A stretch of DNA of 64,000 nucleotides, from positions 60,618 through 124,617 of the forward strand of contig NW_025946063.1 of NCBI RefSeq assembly GCF_000764305.2, given 5' to 3'. This document shows, piece by piece, positions 11,609 through 25,300 of this stretch. The stretch comes from Hyalella azteca. Its lineage: Eukaryota; Arthropoda; Malacostraca; Amphipoda; Hyalellidae. How positions within the stretch are numbered: the stretch's first letter is position 1; each line of letters begins with the position of its first letter. The position numbers and the translations under genes were made by a program. The notes below the pieces were generated by a model. It made no database searches and had not been told where the DNA came from. It was given only the letters and a program-made list of their open reading frames with translations.

Positions 11609-13334
11609 TGAAAGTTCTTACCAGTATTAAACGGTTTTAAGAGGCGAGCGGTGAAGCAAATGCAGATATACTGGGTGGCGACTTGTGTGGCTTTGAAGAT
11701 AGGCATCACGATCTCATAAAACTTCCCGCCTCTAAAATTCCACTTTTGTCTAAAATTTTGATACGACATGCGATTAACTAGCATACGCTAATAACGATAG
11801 TTTAGTCTTGTCAGCCCGTTTGGTCAAGAATTTTCAATCCATTGTCTCTTAAGAATACATTTTTGCAAGGAAACAGTTTTTAACTACCTCGAATAAGGTT
11901 ATTTCGGTTATTAAAGTTATTATAAGGCTATAAATATTATTATAACCATTATTGTATTCAAGTTATTACAAGGTTATTACTCCGAATAAGGTAATTCAGG
12001 TGGCCGTGAATAGCTGTAAATATACGCGGCAGGGTGGGGAGTAATTGAAGGCTTAATTACGATTAAGTCACATTCATCTATTTTGAACTGAGGGCGGCAA
12101 AATTTTCCCGTTCTTCTATAGCTCAAGGCCATAGAAACGATCGCAAGTAATATATATCGAATAGTTTTCAATATAAAACAATAATTAAAAATATTTTAGA
12201 AAGCGACATTGGCGAGGGGATAATCATTTTGTAATTTTTGATATATAATGTCAGTCATCAGCCCTCAAAACACCAGCAAACAATGAAATGAAAATTAAAG
12301 CATTGAGGCACACCTAATACGGTACATATTTTATAGCAACAAAGGGAATGTTGGTAGCTTCTTGTAAGGACACGTTGAATTAAATTTCAAACACTAATTT
12401 TTAGCTGGAAACCCTCATTACAAGTTATCTATGGCCAAATAATATTTTTGTTGATGAGCTTGACATGCGATATGATGATTTCTAATTTATTTCTTTCAAA
12501 TAAACTACCAATTTATTTTTCTTACTAAAGGCAGAAGGAATGATAAACACTCAGTAAGGATTTCAGGAGTATCGCTGATTTCGGATCATTATTGCTAGAA
12601 TCACGAACATGTCCAGTCCTGAAAAGTTTCAATTCCTCACACGTGCATATAAATTACGGTACACACTATAGAAATACACCACACCGCCACCAACGGAAGC
12701 CCTGGACGAACTGCGGATTAAGCACGCGCCTGAGCCAACAGATGGACGAGATGCAATGTTCCCAGACGCTAACTAAACTAGATCGCGGATGGCGTGGTCC
12801 GTGACATTATGATGTACAGATAAAAATCATTTAAATATACTGATTGAACCTCATAGAATTTTTTTGAGAGAAGTACTTTCAAGAAGTATCACCTAAAATA
12901 AATGTTACATGTCATGTTAATTTGCAGACTGTTGTCTGTTGCTTATCATAGTCTCTTGCTAGAAGAGAAATGAAGACGTTTAGTTGTTTGCGCAAGCAAA
13001 AAAATTTCAAGTCACAATGATTGATTGGATTGAAAAAGTCGCACTGAAAAAATAATTGTGCGAATTTTTAAAAATATACATGTATGAAATCCAACAATTA
13101 ATTAGATTTATTGAATAAAATCCGCGTTTAAGGTTCTATTGTTTACCATGTCCTGTGATCCGAAGTTCTTATGTGATTCGTGTGGAAATTGTTTCAGTTA
13201 ATTTAGTCATCTTAAAGATAAATCAAGATAATTTAGTCTTCAGTCAGCTGTAACTGTAACCCTGTCAGCACTCAGCAGTATTGCTCATTGCCCAATTCTC
13301 AATTCAGTCAATTGCAAACTAAAATATTTTAATC
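11609..13334. other. Intergenic region and CFP1 upstream sequence
   Basis: No exon was recognised. The last ~130 bp (from about 13200) is the likely promoter or 5' untranslated sequence of the CFP1 gene, with repeated cagtca/tcagtcag words, but no core promoter element can be named with confidence. Confidence 0.35.
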
Positions 13335-16300
13335 ATGAGTGATGAAGAAGAGGAAATATATTGTATTTGTCGTTCCAGTGACGTATCCCGGTTTATGATG
13401 TAAGTACATTTGTAAATTGTTCTTTTTTGTATGCCGTCTCTCATCTCTCTTCTGGTTCTGCACTCTTCAGTTCAGAACTCACTCCATCTCACACACCTCA
13501 GTCTCTCTGACTCTGAGAAATCACTGTCAGTCAGTAAGTCAGTGTCGTATATTTGTCCTAGGCTCCTAGCTGCAGACCTGCAGAGTGCAGTCAGCAGTGC
13601 AGTGCAGCATAGCTTATGATAGCTAAACAATCAAGCCATTAGAAGGTTCTTGCAAATTTGCAAAATGTATCAAAATAATCAAATAGGCCCTAGGTTCTTT
13701 GTTCCTAATTCTGAACGTGGGAAGGAATCTCCAAAAATTAATGCTGATTATTTTTGTAATAAAATACAATTGAAATATTTACAATTCTATATGTATACGT
13801 CGTTAGTCAGAACTAAGAAATTGTCTTCATATTTTAGGTACTAAAAAGTGCAAAATGGAAACCTATAGGTTTTTTTCTAAAATTTCATGACTTCAGAAAA
13901 AAAAATTTTAGTGAAAATAAGGTCCTATAACTTTAGAAGTTTGAAGACTTAGATTTTAGTTTGAATAAAAATTTTTCGGTTAAAAATATAATTAACAAAA
14001 AATTTTTAGTTTCGTAGATAAGTTAGGCTATAAAAATTTTAAATTAGAATTTTCCTACTCATAAATAAAATCTTCCAGTAGAATAGTGACCAATTTTTGT
14101 ATATTCAGACTTCTGCAGCTCAAATGCTAAATGTTAATTTTTTACAATTGAAGGGTAAACGCGATATATTCTGACATCGTGGGTAATTCCGTCACCTCTC
14201 TAGTTTTTCCTTTATATTAAGCTTTGTTTTAGTTCCATGTGTTCGTTGATGGTTGAAATGGTGACGTAGATTTAGACACATGAAAACTAATTCCGTCACA
14301 ACTTGAATTGGACACACATAGATCGTTCCAAGCTATGTACAAAAATTAAAATTTGCTTAATTAAAAGCTTAATACCGTAGTTGTTAATTAAAAGCTAAAT
14401 TAAGTAGTGTTCAATATTCATTAGTGTTATAATTCAAAGTCATGTTGTATTCCAATACAGCTCACACAGCAAACGGAATTCGAACACGTGGATGACAGCA
14501 TTACGTATCAGTAGAATTTGAAGCGCAGACGGAATACGCCTCCCCACGTGCCAAATATTGCCACACACAGTGTTGGAATATAGGGATTTGGTAGGTTTGC
14601 ATTCTAAAGGCTTTTAAATAAATATGGCAACATTTTGTGACGTTTCATTGTTGCTGGCGCGTAGTACGGTGTTTTGCGAGTCACACAAAGCAAACAGAAC
14701 TCGATTAATGCATACGGTTATTTTTTTATAGTTTTTCATTTCTCGATGCGTCCTTAATGTGTCGGAATATACCGCGTTTATCCTATTAGCAATTAGATAG
14801 GAAATAATTCATCTAGCAGCAAACTTGCAGCTCTAAAAATGGCAGGGACAATCTGGATGTGACAGAAAGAGAAAGGTTAGTTAGATATACTCTGTAATCT
14901 GTAACAGGGTAATAAGGGATGGGTGGGTAAATTGGGACAGTTGTCCCTCATTTTGTAGAAATGTTGTAGCAGCAAAACTAATCAAAATATTGCAAAACTG
15001 AAAAAAGTAGCATAAAGTTCAACATTTTTACTATCTATGTAGTATTAAGCAAGTTAAGAAATCATACATTTACTACTTCTAAAAGATCCATGAAAAAAGT
15101 GTAAAGAGTGAAATTTTGGAAAAGTACCTCTGCTAAGGTCTGTAACAAAAAAAATGCCATATTAAAAAATTGTACCTAGATCTAAGTTGCATATAGGTCT
15201 TGGCTTAAAAACGTGATTGATGGAATTTGCATATCTTCTGCAAAAAAAATGGCAGCCATTCCTGCAAGATGGGGTAATAAGGGATACCCCAAAAAATACA
15301 TTTAGGGTAGAACCTTGATTAGCAAAGATTCCAGTTAACAAAAAAATCAATTAAAAACAAAATTTTTTATTACATTTACATGCTCAGCAAAAATAATTAT
15401 AGGTACTTAATGAAAAATTAATGCATCATCGGTCATTACAAAATTGTGCATAGGATGTCATAGATAGAACTGTGCACTGGGCAACATAAAACGAAAAGTA
15501 ATTAACCTAAACTATGATTTATTTCTGCAAAAAAATATGTTGTCATTAAAATATTCTTTTCTGTTTCAGGTATGTTTTTTATGATTTTTCTTTCTTATTG
15601 TGAATTCACTTCACCCAATTAAAATGGTGTGAAATTAAAAGCCATCCTGTAAGCATACAGTTACAGAAGAACTCCTATATGGCTGGCTGCTTATATGTAT
15701 GAAGCTTGCAGTGGACAAGGTTGTTGTAAATGCTCAATGGCATGTTCATGGTTATTGTAATACCGGTATCACATCAATAATACGGTAATGTTAATAAATA
15801 GTTAAAAATAATAATAATTAATATACCTTATAATATGGTTATGGTGATATATCAGAGAAGGAAAAAGAAGTAAAAATCACAGAAAATGTATTTTAATCTA
15901 CAGCTATATCATCTACAAAGGAAGACTTCAGAATACTGTTAGTAGTGGATGAGTGTACTCATCTGGCTCCTTACAAATAGCATAAGGAATTATTTCAGAG
16001 ATGCCATACAATAGCCCTAAAAGGCCTTTAAAATGAGCCCAAATTTGTTTATTAAATGTTTCATGGTAAGAAGTTATTAACAAAAGATGCTCAAAACCTT
16101 CCCTTATTACAAATTTATCATTTCATTTGTAATTTTCAAACAGTTGTTCAAAGACTGCATTTCTTTAGGCAAGAAATATAATGAAATTTTGAGCCATTAC
16201 TACCACTAGAGCTTTCTTGTCATTTTTGGAGCTGCAAGATTGCCGCAAGGATTTGAATTTATCTATTTATACTTGAATCTTTAGGCTCCAAAGTGACAAT

Positions 16301-19300
16301 TTTTCAATGCATTTGGAATCTTGTGGCCCAATTGTGCTCATTTGTTAGATGGGAGGTAATGGGAGATTGGAGGCAACAACAGGAAAGCTCTAGTCATGGA
16401 TGTATAGGTAAATAAATTACCAGATTCCTACTAGATGAAAAGGCTATTATCTAACTGTTAACAAAAGTATTCCATCGGGCTACAAGATTCCAAAATTTGT
16501 CACTTTGTGGATTTTAGTAATAGGTAGGAAAATTCTAATCCCTTGTTTTACAATAGAACTGCTAATTTTCTGTTTGTGCAGAGCTTGTGATAACTGTGAA
16601 GAATGGTATCATGGTGACTGCATCAATGTCACTGAGAAGGAAGCAGGCATCATTAAGAAGTTTTTCTGCCAGGTACAGCACATGTTAATCTTAAATCTTG
16701 ATAAATTTGCAAGGAATTTATCTCACAAATTCATTTGACTGTGCAAACTGTTGTAATTTGAGTAACTGCTGTCAGTAAATAACTCCTCACAAACCCAATG
16801 GTCATACAGGTTTAGTGGTATGTATACAATAAACAAGTGTTTCCACTTAATGAATTTGTGCCTACAAATATTATTAATTGCTTAACAGTCCAGACTGTAT
16901 TAAATTACCCTTACAATAAAGAAAATGCCTTATAATTTTTGTTTGATCAGGTTTGCCGTGAGAAAAATCCAAGCCTTCAAATCCGCTACAAAGTAAGTAA
17001 GGTTCTTAATTCATCAGAAAAGCACAGTAAAGACAAAGATAGACCAAAGAAAGATGACAAAACAAAAGAATCAAAAGGATTTTCCTCAAAATCCACTGAC
17101 AGATCAATTGAAGAAAAAGTGCAAGCTAAGAAAGATAAAAGTAAAATTGCCAAGCCAAAGGAACATAAAAAGTCCTTCCTGCAGGATAGTAAGGATAGAG
17201 AATCTCCTGCCAGTAAAGATAAAAGTAAATGCAAATCACCTAGAAGAGAATATAGTAAAGTTGCAACAAGTCCTGATAATATCAAACACAAATCTAAAGA
17301 AAAGTGCCTTAAAGACGAAATCCACAAAGATAAGAAACTCAGCAAAGATAAAAGTTATGAAAAATTGGATGGAACATCTGATAAAAAGAAAGTCAAGGAT
17401 ATTCATAAAGAAAGTAAATCACATATTGATGGCAAAGTAAAGAAGAAGGACAAACCCAAAGGATCGTCCAACACTCCTAGCAAAGAGTCCAAAAGCCATA
17501 AAGAAAAAAGCCTCAAGACAGAATCAAAAATGGGTAAGAATTTATATTAAGCTCAATTTATTTTTCCAAATACTATCATAAATGTATTTAGGTAATTGTT
17601 TTTCTGATGTTCAAGTATATGCAAACCTAAACAGGTATTTTCCTGTGCTGTACAAACTTGGTTTTTGTTCACCACATAAATTGTAAAGATTCAATATTGT
17701 GAAATTTACTATTTGTAGAAAACATGACTCAAAATGCATACGTACCTACTCTAGGTTTCTAATGCATCAAACTTGTTTCTTGTCAAGTCACAAACTGGTC
17801 CATTTTAAAGTCATAAAAATGGTCCTTTTTCAAGCCTTACAATTAGTCCCTTGTTGGTCTACATTGCATATTGTATTGTAGTATTGTATTGTATATATTT
17901 TGTTTAGTTGGACTTCTATTCTTAGTTCACTTTGAAATTATGTAGGTAGTTATTGCAGTCTATGTTAATATGAAGCTGCAGTACATACATATTCTTTTTC
18001 AGCTGCAAAAAAATTTTCAAATCTAGAAGTCACTGCCAACGGGTCATCAGTCAAGACTCCTTGTCATGAAGTTGCCACTCCAAGTGCTCCAGTGAAAGAG
18101 AAGCCCTCAGCTCCATTGAATATTTCAAATTCCATACCAAGCTCGAGTGGAGACATTGTGCGAGACACCATACAAGATGTTATTAAAAGTGATAAAACCA
18201 GTGGGGTGTTTTCAAGCATCCTCGAAAAAACCTTATCTCGTCCCAAACAAACAACCGCAAGCGCGCTCATAGCTCCTACTACGCAAAGCAAATCCAGCAA
18301 TAAGGATTCACCTCAGCTTAGTAGTACAAATAATTCTTCAAAAACATCTAATTCATTACCAAGTAAAACTAGTGGTATTAGTAGTAATAGTTCTAAAAAT
18401 GCAGGGAAGTTATCAGGCCGGCAGTTGAGCGTAGATTTAAAGGATATAATGGTGCCAGGAATTAAATGTGGCACCTGCGACGCCTGTCGTACACCGCGAG
18501 ACTGCGGTGTGTGTGTCACGTGCGTCGGGGGAGACAAGAACCAGAGCTGCCTTGCACGGTGCTGTAGAAATCAGGTGAGCCATTTCAATTACATACCTAC
18601 ATCATATACATTATTATTATACTAGAAGTTTATATTACATTCAGGTAAGTATATATTTATCAAAGAGCCTTTTATTTCAAGAATATTAGTTGTGTTGCAA
18701 ATCTTCTTGAAAAATAATGCAGTTTCTTTGCCACTTGACTATTTTCATTGTTCTAAACTATCTATACGATTGCTAGAATAATTGACAATGATAGGATGTT
18801 TAATGACTTAGTTTATAATGATGTAAGATTTTTGGAAATTAAAATGCGGTAAATGGAAGTTTTTATACATTTTATTTCTGACTTCATTTAGCCCTAATTT
18901 CAGCAAATAAAAGGCATAACTGCATTGTATTTCTGACATCATTGAGCTAAACAAGTTTTGCGCTGAGCATTGATAAGTAACATCCTTCAATACTGATCTA
19001 GCGTGTGACTTTACATATATTCATAGTCGTCATATCTTGTATAATTTAGAGTTTTATTATAAAATCCCATGTGCATAGGTTTCTGACGACGATTTCTGAT
19101 ACTGCATTGAATTGTCCTGTCGCGATAATCTTTGCTTAATAGTCATTCTCTTTACATCTTCCATAATTAATTGATCAAAAATTTTCAGGTTATGACGAAT
19201 GCTGGTCTTCCAATGAATTGTCCTTTGGTGATATCAAAAGCTCAAGCGCCATAATCTTTACATATTTCAGGATTTAATGGAAATTTTTTCTAATTGTCTT

Positions 19301-22300
19301 AATTTCACAGGTTGCGACAAATTCCGGTATTCCATTGAATCGTCCTGTTACCACTCCGGAAGCTCGAGCGTCAGGAGACATAAATGTTCTCCCGCCCGCA
19401 CCTCCCGTGCGACTGGCGGCCAAGTTGCCCCGCAGCGACGTCTTGTGGCAGTCGAGCAGCGACGACGATGACGAGCGGTCACGCACTGTCCTCAAGGATC
19501 GCAACGAGCGTCTAAGCGATGACGATGCATGGGAACCTGCTGGAAAAATAATGGAGCCGCCTGCTGCGAAGACAAAGAATAAGATTAAAAAGGTATTGAG
19601 ATGCGATTCACGTACACAGTAAAAAAAAACTTAAAAAAATGGTTTGATGGCATCTTAGTAGACGGCCGACCTGTGAAATAAAACTATTTTACCATTTTCT
19701 TCAAACAGTGTAACTAACTAACTGAGAGGCACCTAGACAGGCGCCCTAAAACTCACTTAGAATTCTGTTTTTGTGTTTTCAGGACTTTTTTTTTTTGGTT
19801 CGGAATTTCTAATAGTTTCCATATTTTTCTTTTCCAATTGTCGAAATTAACAACACACATTCATCCTAAGGCATGAACAGACGTTCTATTACGTATTGCA
19901 ACGAATAAAAATTTCTTATGTTGTCATCAACTAACAAGTCGCCACAAGCTTGAATTCGGTTAACCATTCAAAGATTTTTCTTTAAATATCGGCATCTCAG
20001 CCCGTGGATGTTTGCATTTCTTGCACAGTCTTTCTAATTTCGGTCCCTTGTTGATTACACTGCATCATTGATTGTTTCCAATTCAACCACGGTTTTTGGA
20101 TTACAACGAAAATGCCTGACGCAAATAATATACATCAAAAAATGTCTCCCATATTTTACAGCCATTATCCAATCACTGCTGGTGTCTCAACAATTTTCCA
20201 TTCACTTACCAGAATAATATGCATCAAAAAATGTCTCTCCTATTTTCTAACATTATCACTGCTGGTGTCTTTATCTCCTATCACTGCTGGTGTCTCACCA
20301 ATTTCTCATTCACTTACCAGAAGAAGACGACGGTGGCAGGAGGTGGCGGCGGCGGCCGCAAGCGCAAGGCAGAGGAGGTCCGCGGTGGCAGCGACGACGA
20401 GGACGGTGGCAGGCGGCAGTGTCAGGGTCCAGGGTGCGTCAGGGCTGCCAGACCCCACAGCAAGTATTGCTCCGACGAGTGCGGGCTGCAGCTCGCGCAG
20501 AAGAGGATCTTCGCGGTGCGGGTTCTCTTCTTGTGTTGAATTGCGTCTGGAATAATTTTAGTGCAAGTTCTCTTCTTGTGTTGAATTGCGTCTGGAATAA
20601 TTTTAATACAGGTTCTCTTCTTGTGTTGAATTGCGTCTGGGATAATTTTAATACAGGTTCTCTTCTTGCGTTGAATTGCGTCTGGAATAATTTTAATACA
20701 GGTTCTCTTCTTGCGTTGAATTGCGTCTGGAATAATTTTAATACAGGTTCTCTTCTTGTGTTGAATTGCGTCTGGAATAATTTTAATANNNNNNNNNNNN
20801 NNNNNNNNNNNNNNNNNNNNNNNNNNNNNNNNNNNNNNNNNNNNNNNNNNNNNNNNNNNNNNNNNCATTTTAACCCGTGTTAATCTCCATTTTAACCCGT
20901 GTTAATCTCCATTTTAACCCGTGTTAATCTCCATTTTAACCCGTGTTAATCTTCATTTTAACCCGTGTTAATCTCCATTTTAACCCGTGTTAATCTCCAT
21001 TTTAACCCGTGTTAATCTCCATTTTAATCCGTGTTAATCTCCATTTTAACCCGTGTTAATCTCCATTTTAACCCGTGTTAATCTCCATTTTAATCCGTCT
21101 TAATCTCCATTTTAATCCTTGCCAATTTTCATTCTGACACTAAATTAAGGTGTCTAGTCAAGGTAGAAAACCCATTATTATTTATTGTATTTATTATCCA
21201 TTTGGTTTCATTGTTGAGTTTTACAGCCCAGTCAACTTATCAGAATCTCATAAGCGTTTATAATTTTAGTCATAATATGTTACCAATTCATACATTTGGT
21301 CTTGTGTTTATCATGTTATTAACGTTTCAAGCGATCCAATGTTTTACCAAACTTGATTTCTTGGTTTTCTCGTTGCAGGAGCTGGAACGCGTGGTAGAGC
21401 GCGGACTTCAGCTCATGGTGGACCCCCAGGCGGATGAAGAGATTGAAGACGAAGGGACCGAGGGACAGGGCGTCTACTGCGTGACGTGTGGCCACGAGGT
21501 GTCCACGCGACGTGCTATCAAGCATATGGAGAACTGCTTCAATAAGGTACAAACTGTCGAATCAATGCAATTTAGGTCAATTGTAATTCAATAACGGTGA
21601 CAATTCAATCGAGTTGTTGAATTCAGAAATAAATAACCAAGAAGAATGATAGAGTTTGCTTCAAAATTTAAAATTTGAAAATGACAATCGTTATTCACAG
21701 AAATCCAACAGTTTCGCTTCTTTTTTACTCTGAACCAAACTTTTTTATTTTATACAACTCAATACATTTTTTAGGTCTAACTAACTGGTTCAAATTCTAT
21801 GCGATTTTTCTCGGAAGAATAAGCTTAGACGTTGACGCTGATGATTCATGTTGCAGATGGAGAGCCAGACCACGTTTGGATCCCAATTCAAAACTCGCAT
21901 TGAAGGCAACACGATGTTCTGCGATTTTTACAGTCCCTCCACACGCACTTACTGCAAGCGCCTGCGTGTGATGTGCCCTGAGCACTACAAGGAACCTAAA
22001 GTACCTGAAACCCGGGTAAGTTTTCTAGAAAATAACAGAAATTTAGGGTTAGGTTAGGTTTAGGTTTAGGTATGAATATCATAAGCCAAATCATATTCAA
22101 TAGAAACTTTATGGCGTTAACGTCGAAAGAAGGAGAAAAGCGACAAAACTTTAACACAGTATTCACTGCAGTGAGTGACAGAGAGCGCATTTTCTCGTCG
22201 ACGAAAACGTGAAGTCCCGTACGGACAGACAGACGGACGGACAGACTGGCGGATAGACGGACATGGCGAGCACAATAGTGCATTTTTTTCCATAAATGAG

Positions 22301-25300
22301 AAAATGCGCTAAAAAGAGAGGGAAGAAATAATGGAATGCTAGTTCACAAGCGTGCTGGAGCAACTGCTACCTGATAGTATAAGAAAGAAATTACACGGTA
22401 TGTTCAACTGGCAGTGGATTGAATGAGAGTAAGATTGACATGAAACTTACGGAACAGCGTAGAATTACGTCGGAATTTGAGGAACCCGTAAAATAGGAGC
22501 CTTTTGTTTAGTTACGGAAGCTTTGTTTATTATTACAAGAGACGGGAAAAGAGGTAACTGTGTTTTGTAATGGTGCAGGTGTGCGGAGCGCCGTTACTGC
22601 AGGACTTGTTCAAGGAGAGCGGTGAGTTGTGCCGCGCGTCTCGCAAGAAATGCATCAAACATTACCGCTGGGAGCGGCTATGCAGACCAGATGTTTGCTT
22701 AGACAACACCTGCTGGCGAGATGTTTGCTTAGACAACACCCGTAAGAAAGATGTTATTATGTGTATTTTCTGTTGAACTTAGGACGTTCGCATAAATTAT
22801 CCCTGTTCCGCGTTAACGTTAAGAAAAGTAGGAAAAATATTTGTTATTCATAGATTTTTTAGAAAACTTTTTTCTTCAGTCTTATTCGTGGGGACCGAAA
22901 TTCAGTTTACAAGTATAGTTTATCGAAAGGTGACTGCAGTATGTGTATTTAGAATATTATTTTTTTATAAGAATAATTACAAAAAGTGGTCGTTTACGAA
23001 GATCATGGCAATACCATAGGTACCTAATCGAAAGTTTTTGAAACCCTTCTTTGGATTGGGTTTACAATACATATTCAACCATTCGACAACTTGTTCCCTT
23101 TGCTGTAATTTTATGCTCCTTGAACTTTAAATATGGCGATAAAGATAGCTCCGATGTATTCTTAATGTGCCACTTTTCAGTGGATGAAACTGGACGAGTT
23201 ACTGGAGCAAGAGCGCCTAGTGCGTCAGTCCATGACGAACAGAGCGGGGGTGCTGGGCCTGATGCTGCACTCTACCTTCGATCATCCTCTCGCTTCTAGG
23301 TTTGAGCAACTGAAACTGCAACAGCAGCAACAACGGGAACAGCAGCTGAGACAACAGCAAGAACAGCACTTCGCCCAGCAAATCGACCAGGCTTCAAAAA
23401 CAGAAAATGAGGCGCATGACACTTTCGCGTCTCCTCCAGTTGTACAGCGGTTATCTACTGAGACAATGCAGCCAGAAGGGCGTCAAATACTACAAACTAT
23501 TCAAGTTCAGAAACCACAGACAATCACGATACCTAAGTTTCGCCTGTATGGTCCTCAACAGCCGATGCACAAAATTGGAAATCAATCAGGTTCGAACCCG
23601 CAGGTCGTACGCGTTCAGTTGCAGTCGCCCCAGCAGCTCAATATGGTGCGCCCTAAACCCCCGACACACGTGGTCGTTCAGCAGTCCAACGCGTTACCAG
23701 AACAACAACAGATGGTAAACCAACAATCCCTAAATCAGAGACCAGTATTACAAGTGCAGTATTGCAAGCCACAGGGGCAACAGCAACCCTCACAACCCCA
23801 TGCACAAAGTAAAGTTACACTCTCAGACCACCGATATTTCCAGAACCCTGCCAAAGTTCCTCAGACTCCTAACACCGTGACACTCGTGCGTCGCTCTGAC
23901 CACATTTATTACCGACCTCCGGCGTCGGGTGCTGCTCACCTCAAGCTTAAGGTGACACAGCATAAAACTACCACCCCGCCCAACCAGAAGAAAGTCATCC
24001 ACCTGCAGAAGTCTGCTAGTGGCAGTTTGTACCTGCAGACTCCACAGTCTCAGACATCTGCGAGGTGAGGCTGTGTAAATTTTAAAACCATTTATCCGTA
24101 AATAAGTGTGAGCGATTTCAGATTACTTCAGTCCATTAACCGCAAATAAATAAAGTATTTTTAAGCTGAGAAATTAGAACTTTAATTCTCCAAAATTTTC
24201 ATTGAAATCGTTTTGGAACTGAGCTTAATCAGCACTTCATGACGATTTCCAAGAAAAAATATTGAATTTTGTCATTTTTTTTGCTTGCAATCAATTTCAT
24301 TTGGTTACAAGCAAGATGTGCACTCCTCGATATTTATTCAGTAAAATTTTTATGTTCAATAAACTTTGATGTTCGAGTCTAGACATTATGAGGCAGACAG
24401 CACATTAAAGAGATGTTCTGTCTCTTATTTCAAGTCGTACACTTATTTTCATTTGGATAAAAGTAATAGGTTTTACACCGATTAAGCCGATAATGTCATA
24501 ACCTTGATCACTTGCAACCAAGAGAATCACGAGAAATTCTCCTTTTTAATTGGTATTAAAATATTTTAAACAAAATTTTGTTTACTTTAATGGTGCAATT
24601 CTTACGAATGATTTGCCTTCCTTGCAATTTCTCACGTATCAGCAATTCTTATAGAGCTTTCAACAAAATCATTGCCCTACGATTTATTTCAGGTTTGTGT
24701 AATTTTTATAAAATTCACAGCGGCTTTAGTGTTTACATTACTGAGCTTTTCACTGCGGAATGAGTGTCACATCATTAAGCTACTCACAGCGGCTTTAGTG
24801 GTCACATTGGTGCGCTCTTCAAAGCAGCTTGAGTGTTTTAGATTACTCAGCTATTCACAATAGCTTGATTGTTCACTTAGCTCAACTGTTCACAGTGGCG
24901 TGAGTATTCGCTTTACTTAGTTATACAAAGCGGCGTTAACATTACTGTTATTTACCGCGGCTGTAGTGTTCAAATTAATTAGAAATATAGAGTGGTTTAG
25001 GAGTCAGCATTAAATTACATTTAATGCTCAGGTTTGGCGACCAAGGGGTGCGGCCGCACCAAGATCACCAGATTCAGTGTTTACGTTACTGGAGCTTTTC
25101 ACTATAGAATGAGTGTCACATCATTAAGCTACTCACAGCGGCTTTAGTGGTCACATTGGTGCGCTCTACAAAGCAGCTTGAGTGTTTTAGATCTCTCTGC
25201 TATTCACAAAAGCTCGAGTGTTCTCTTAGCTCAACTGTTCACAGCGGCGTGAGTATTCGCTTTGGAATTGGAATTGGGGTGCGTGGTGACCTACGGTCAC

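Noticed and set aside
16986..17345. Minus-strand Leu/Ser-rich frame
   Set aside because: Shadow of the Lys/Ser-rich CFP1 exon 3.
22047..22072. TTAGG-like run as a telomere remnant
   Set aside because: Only about four mixed TTAGG/TTTAGG units inside an intron.
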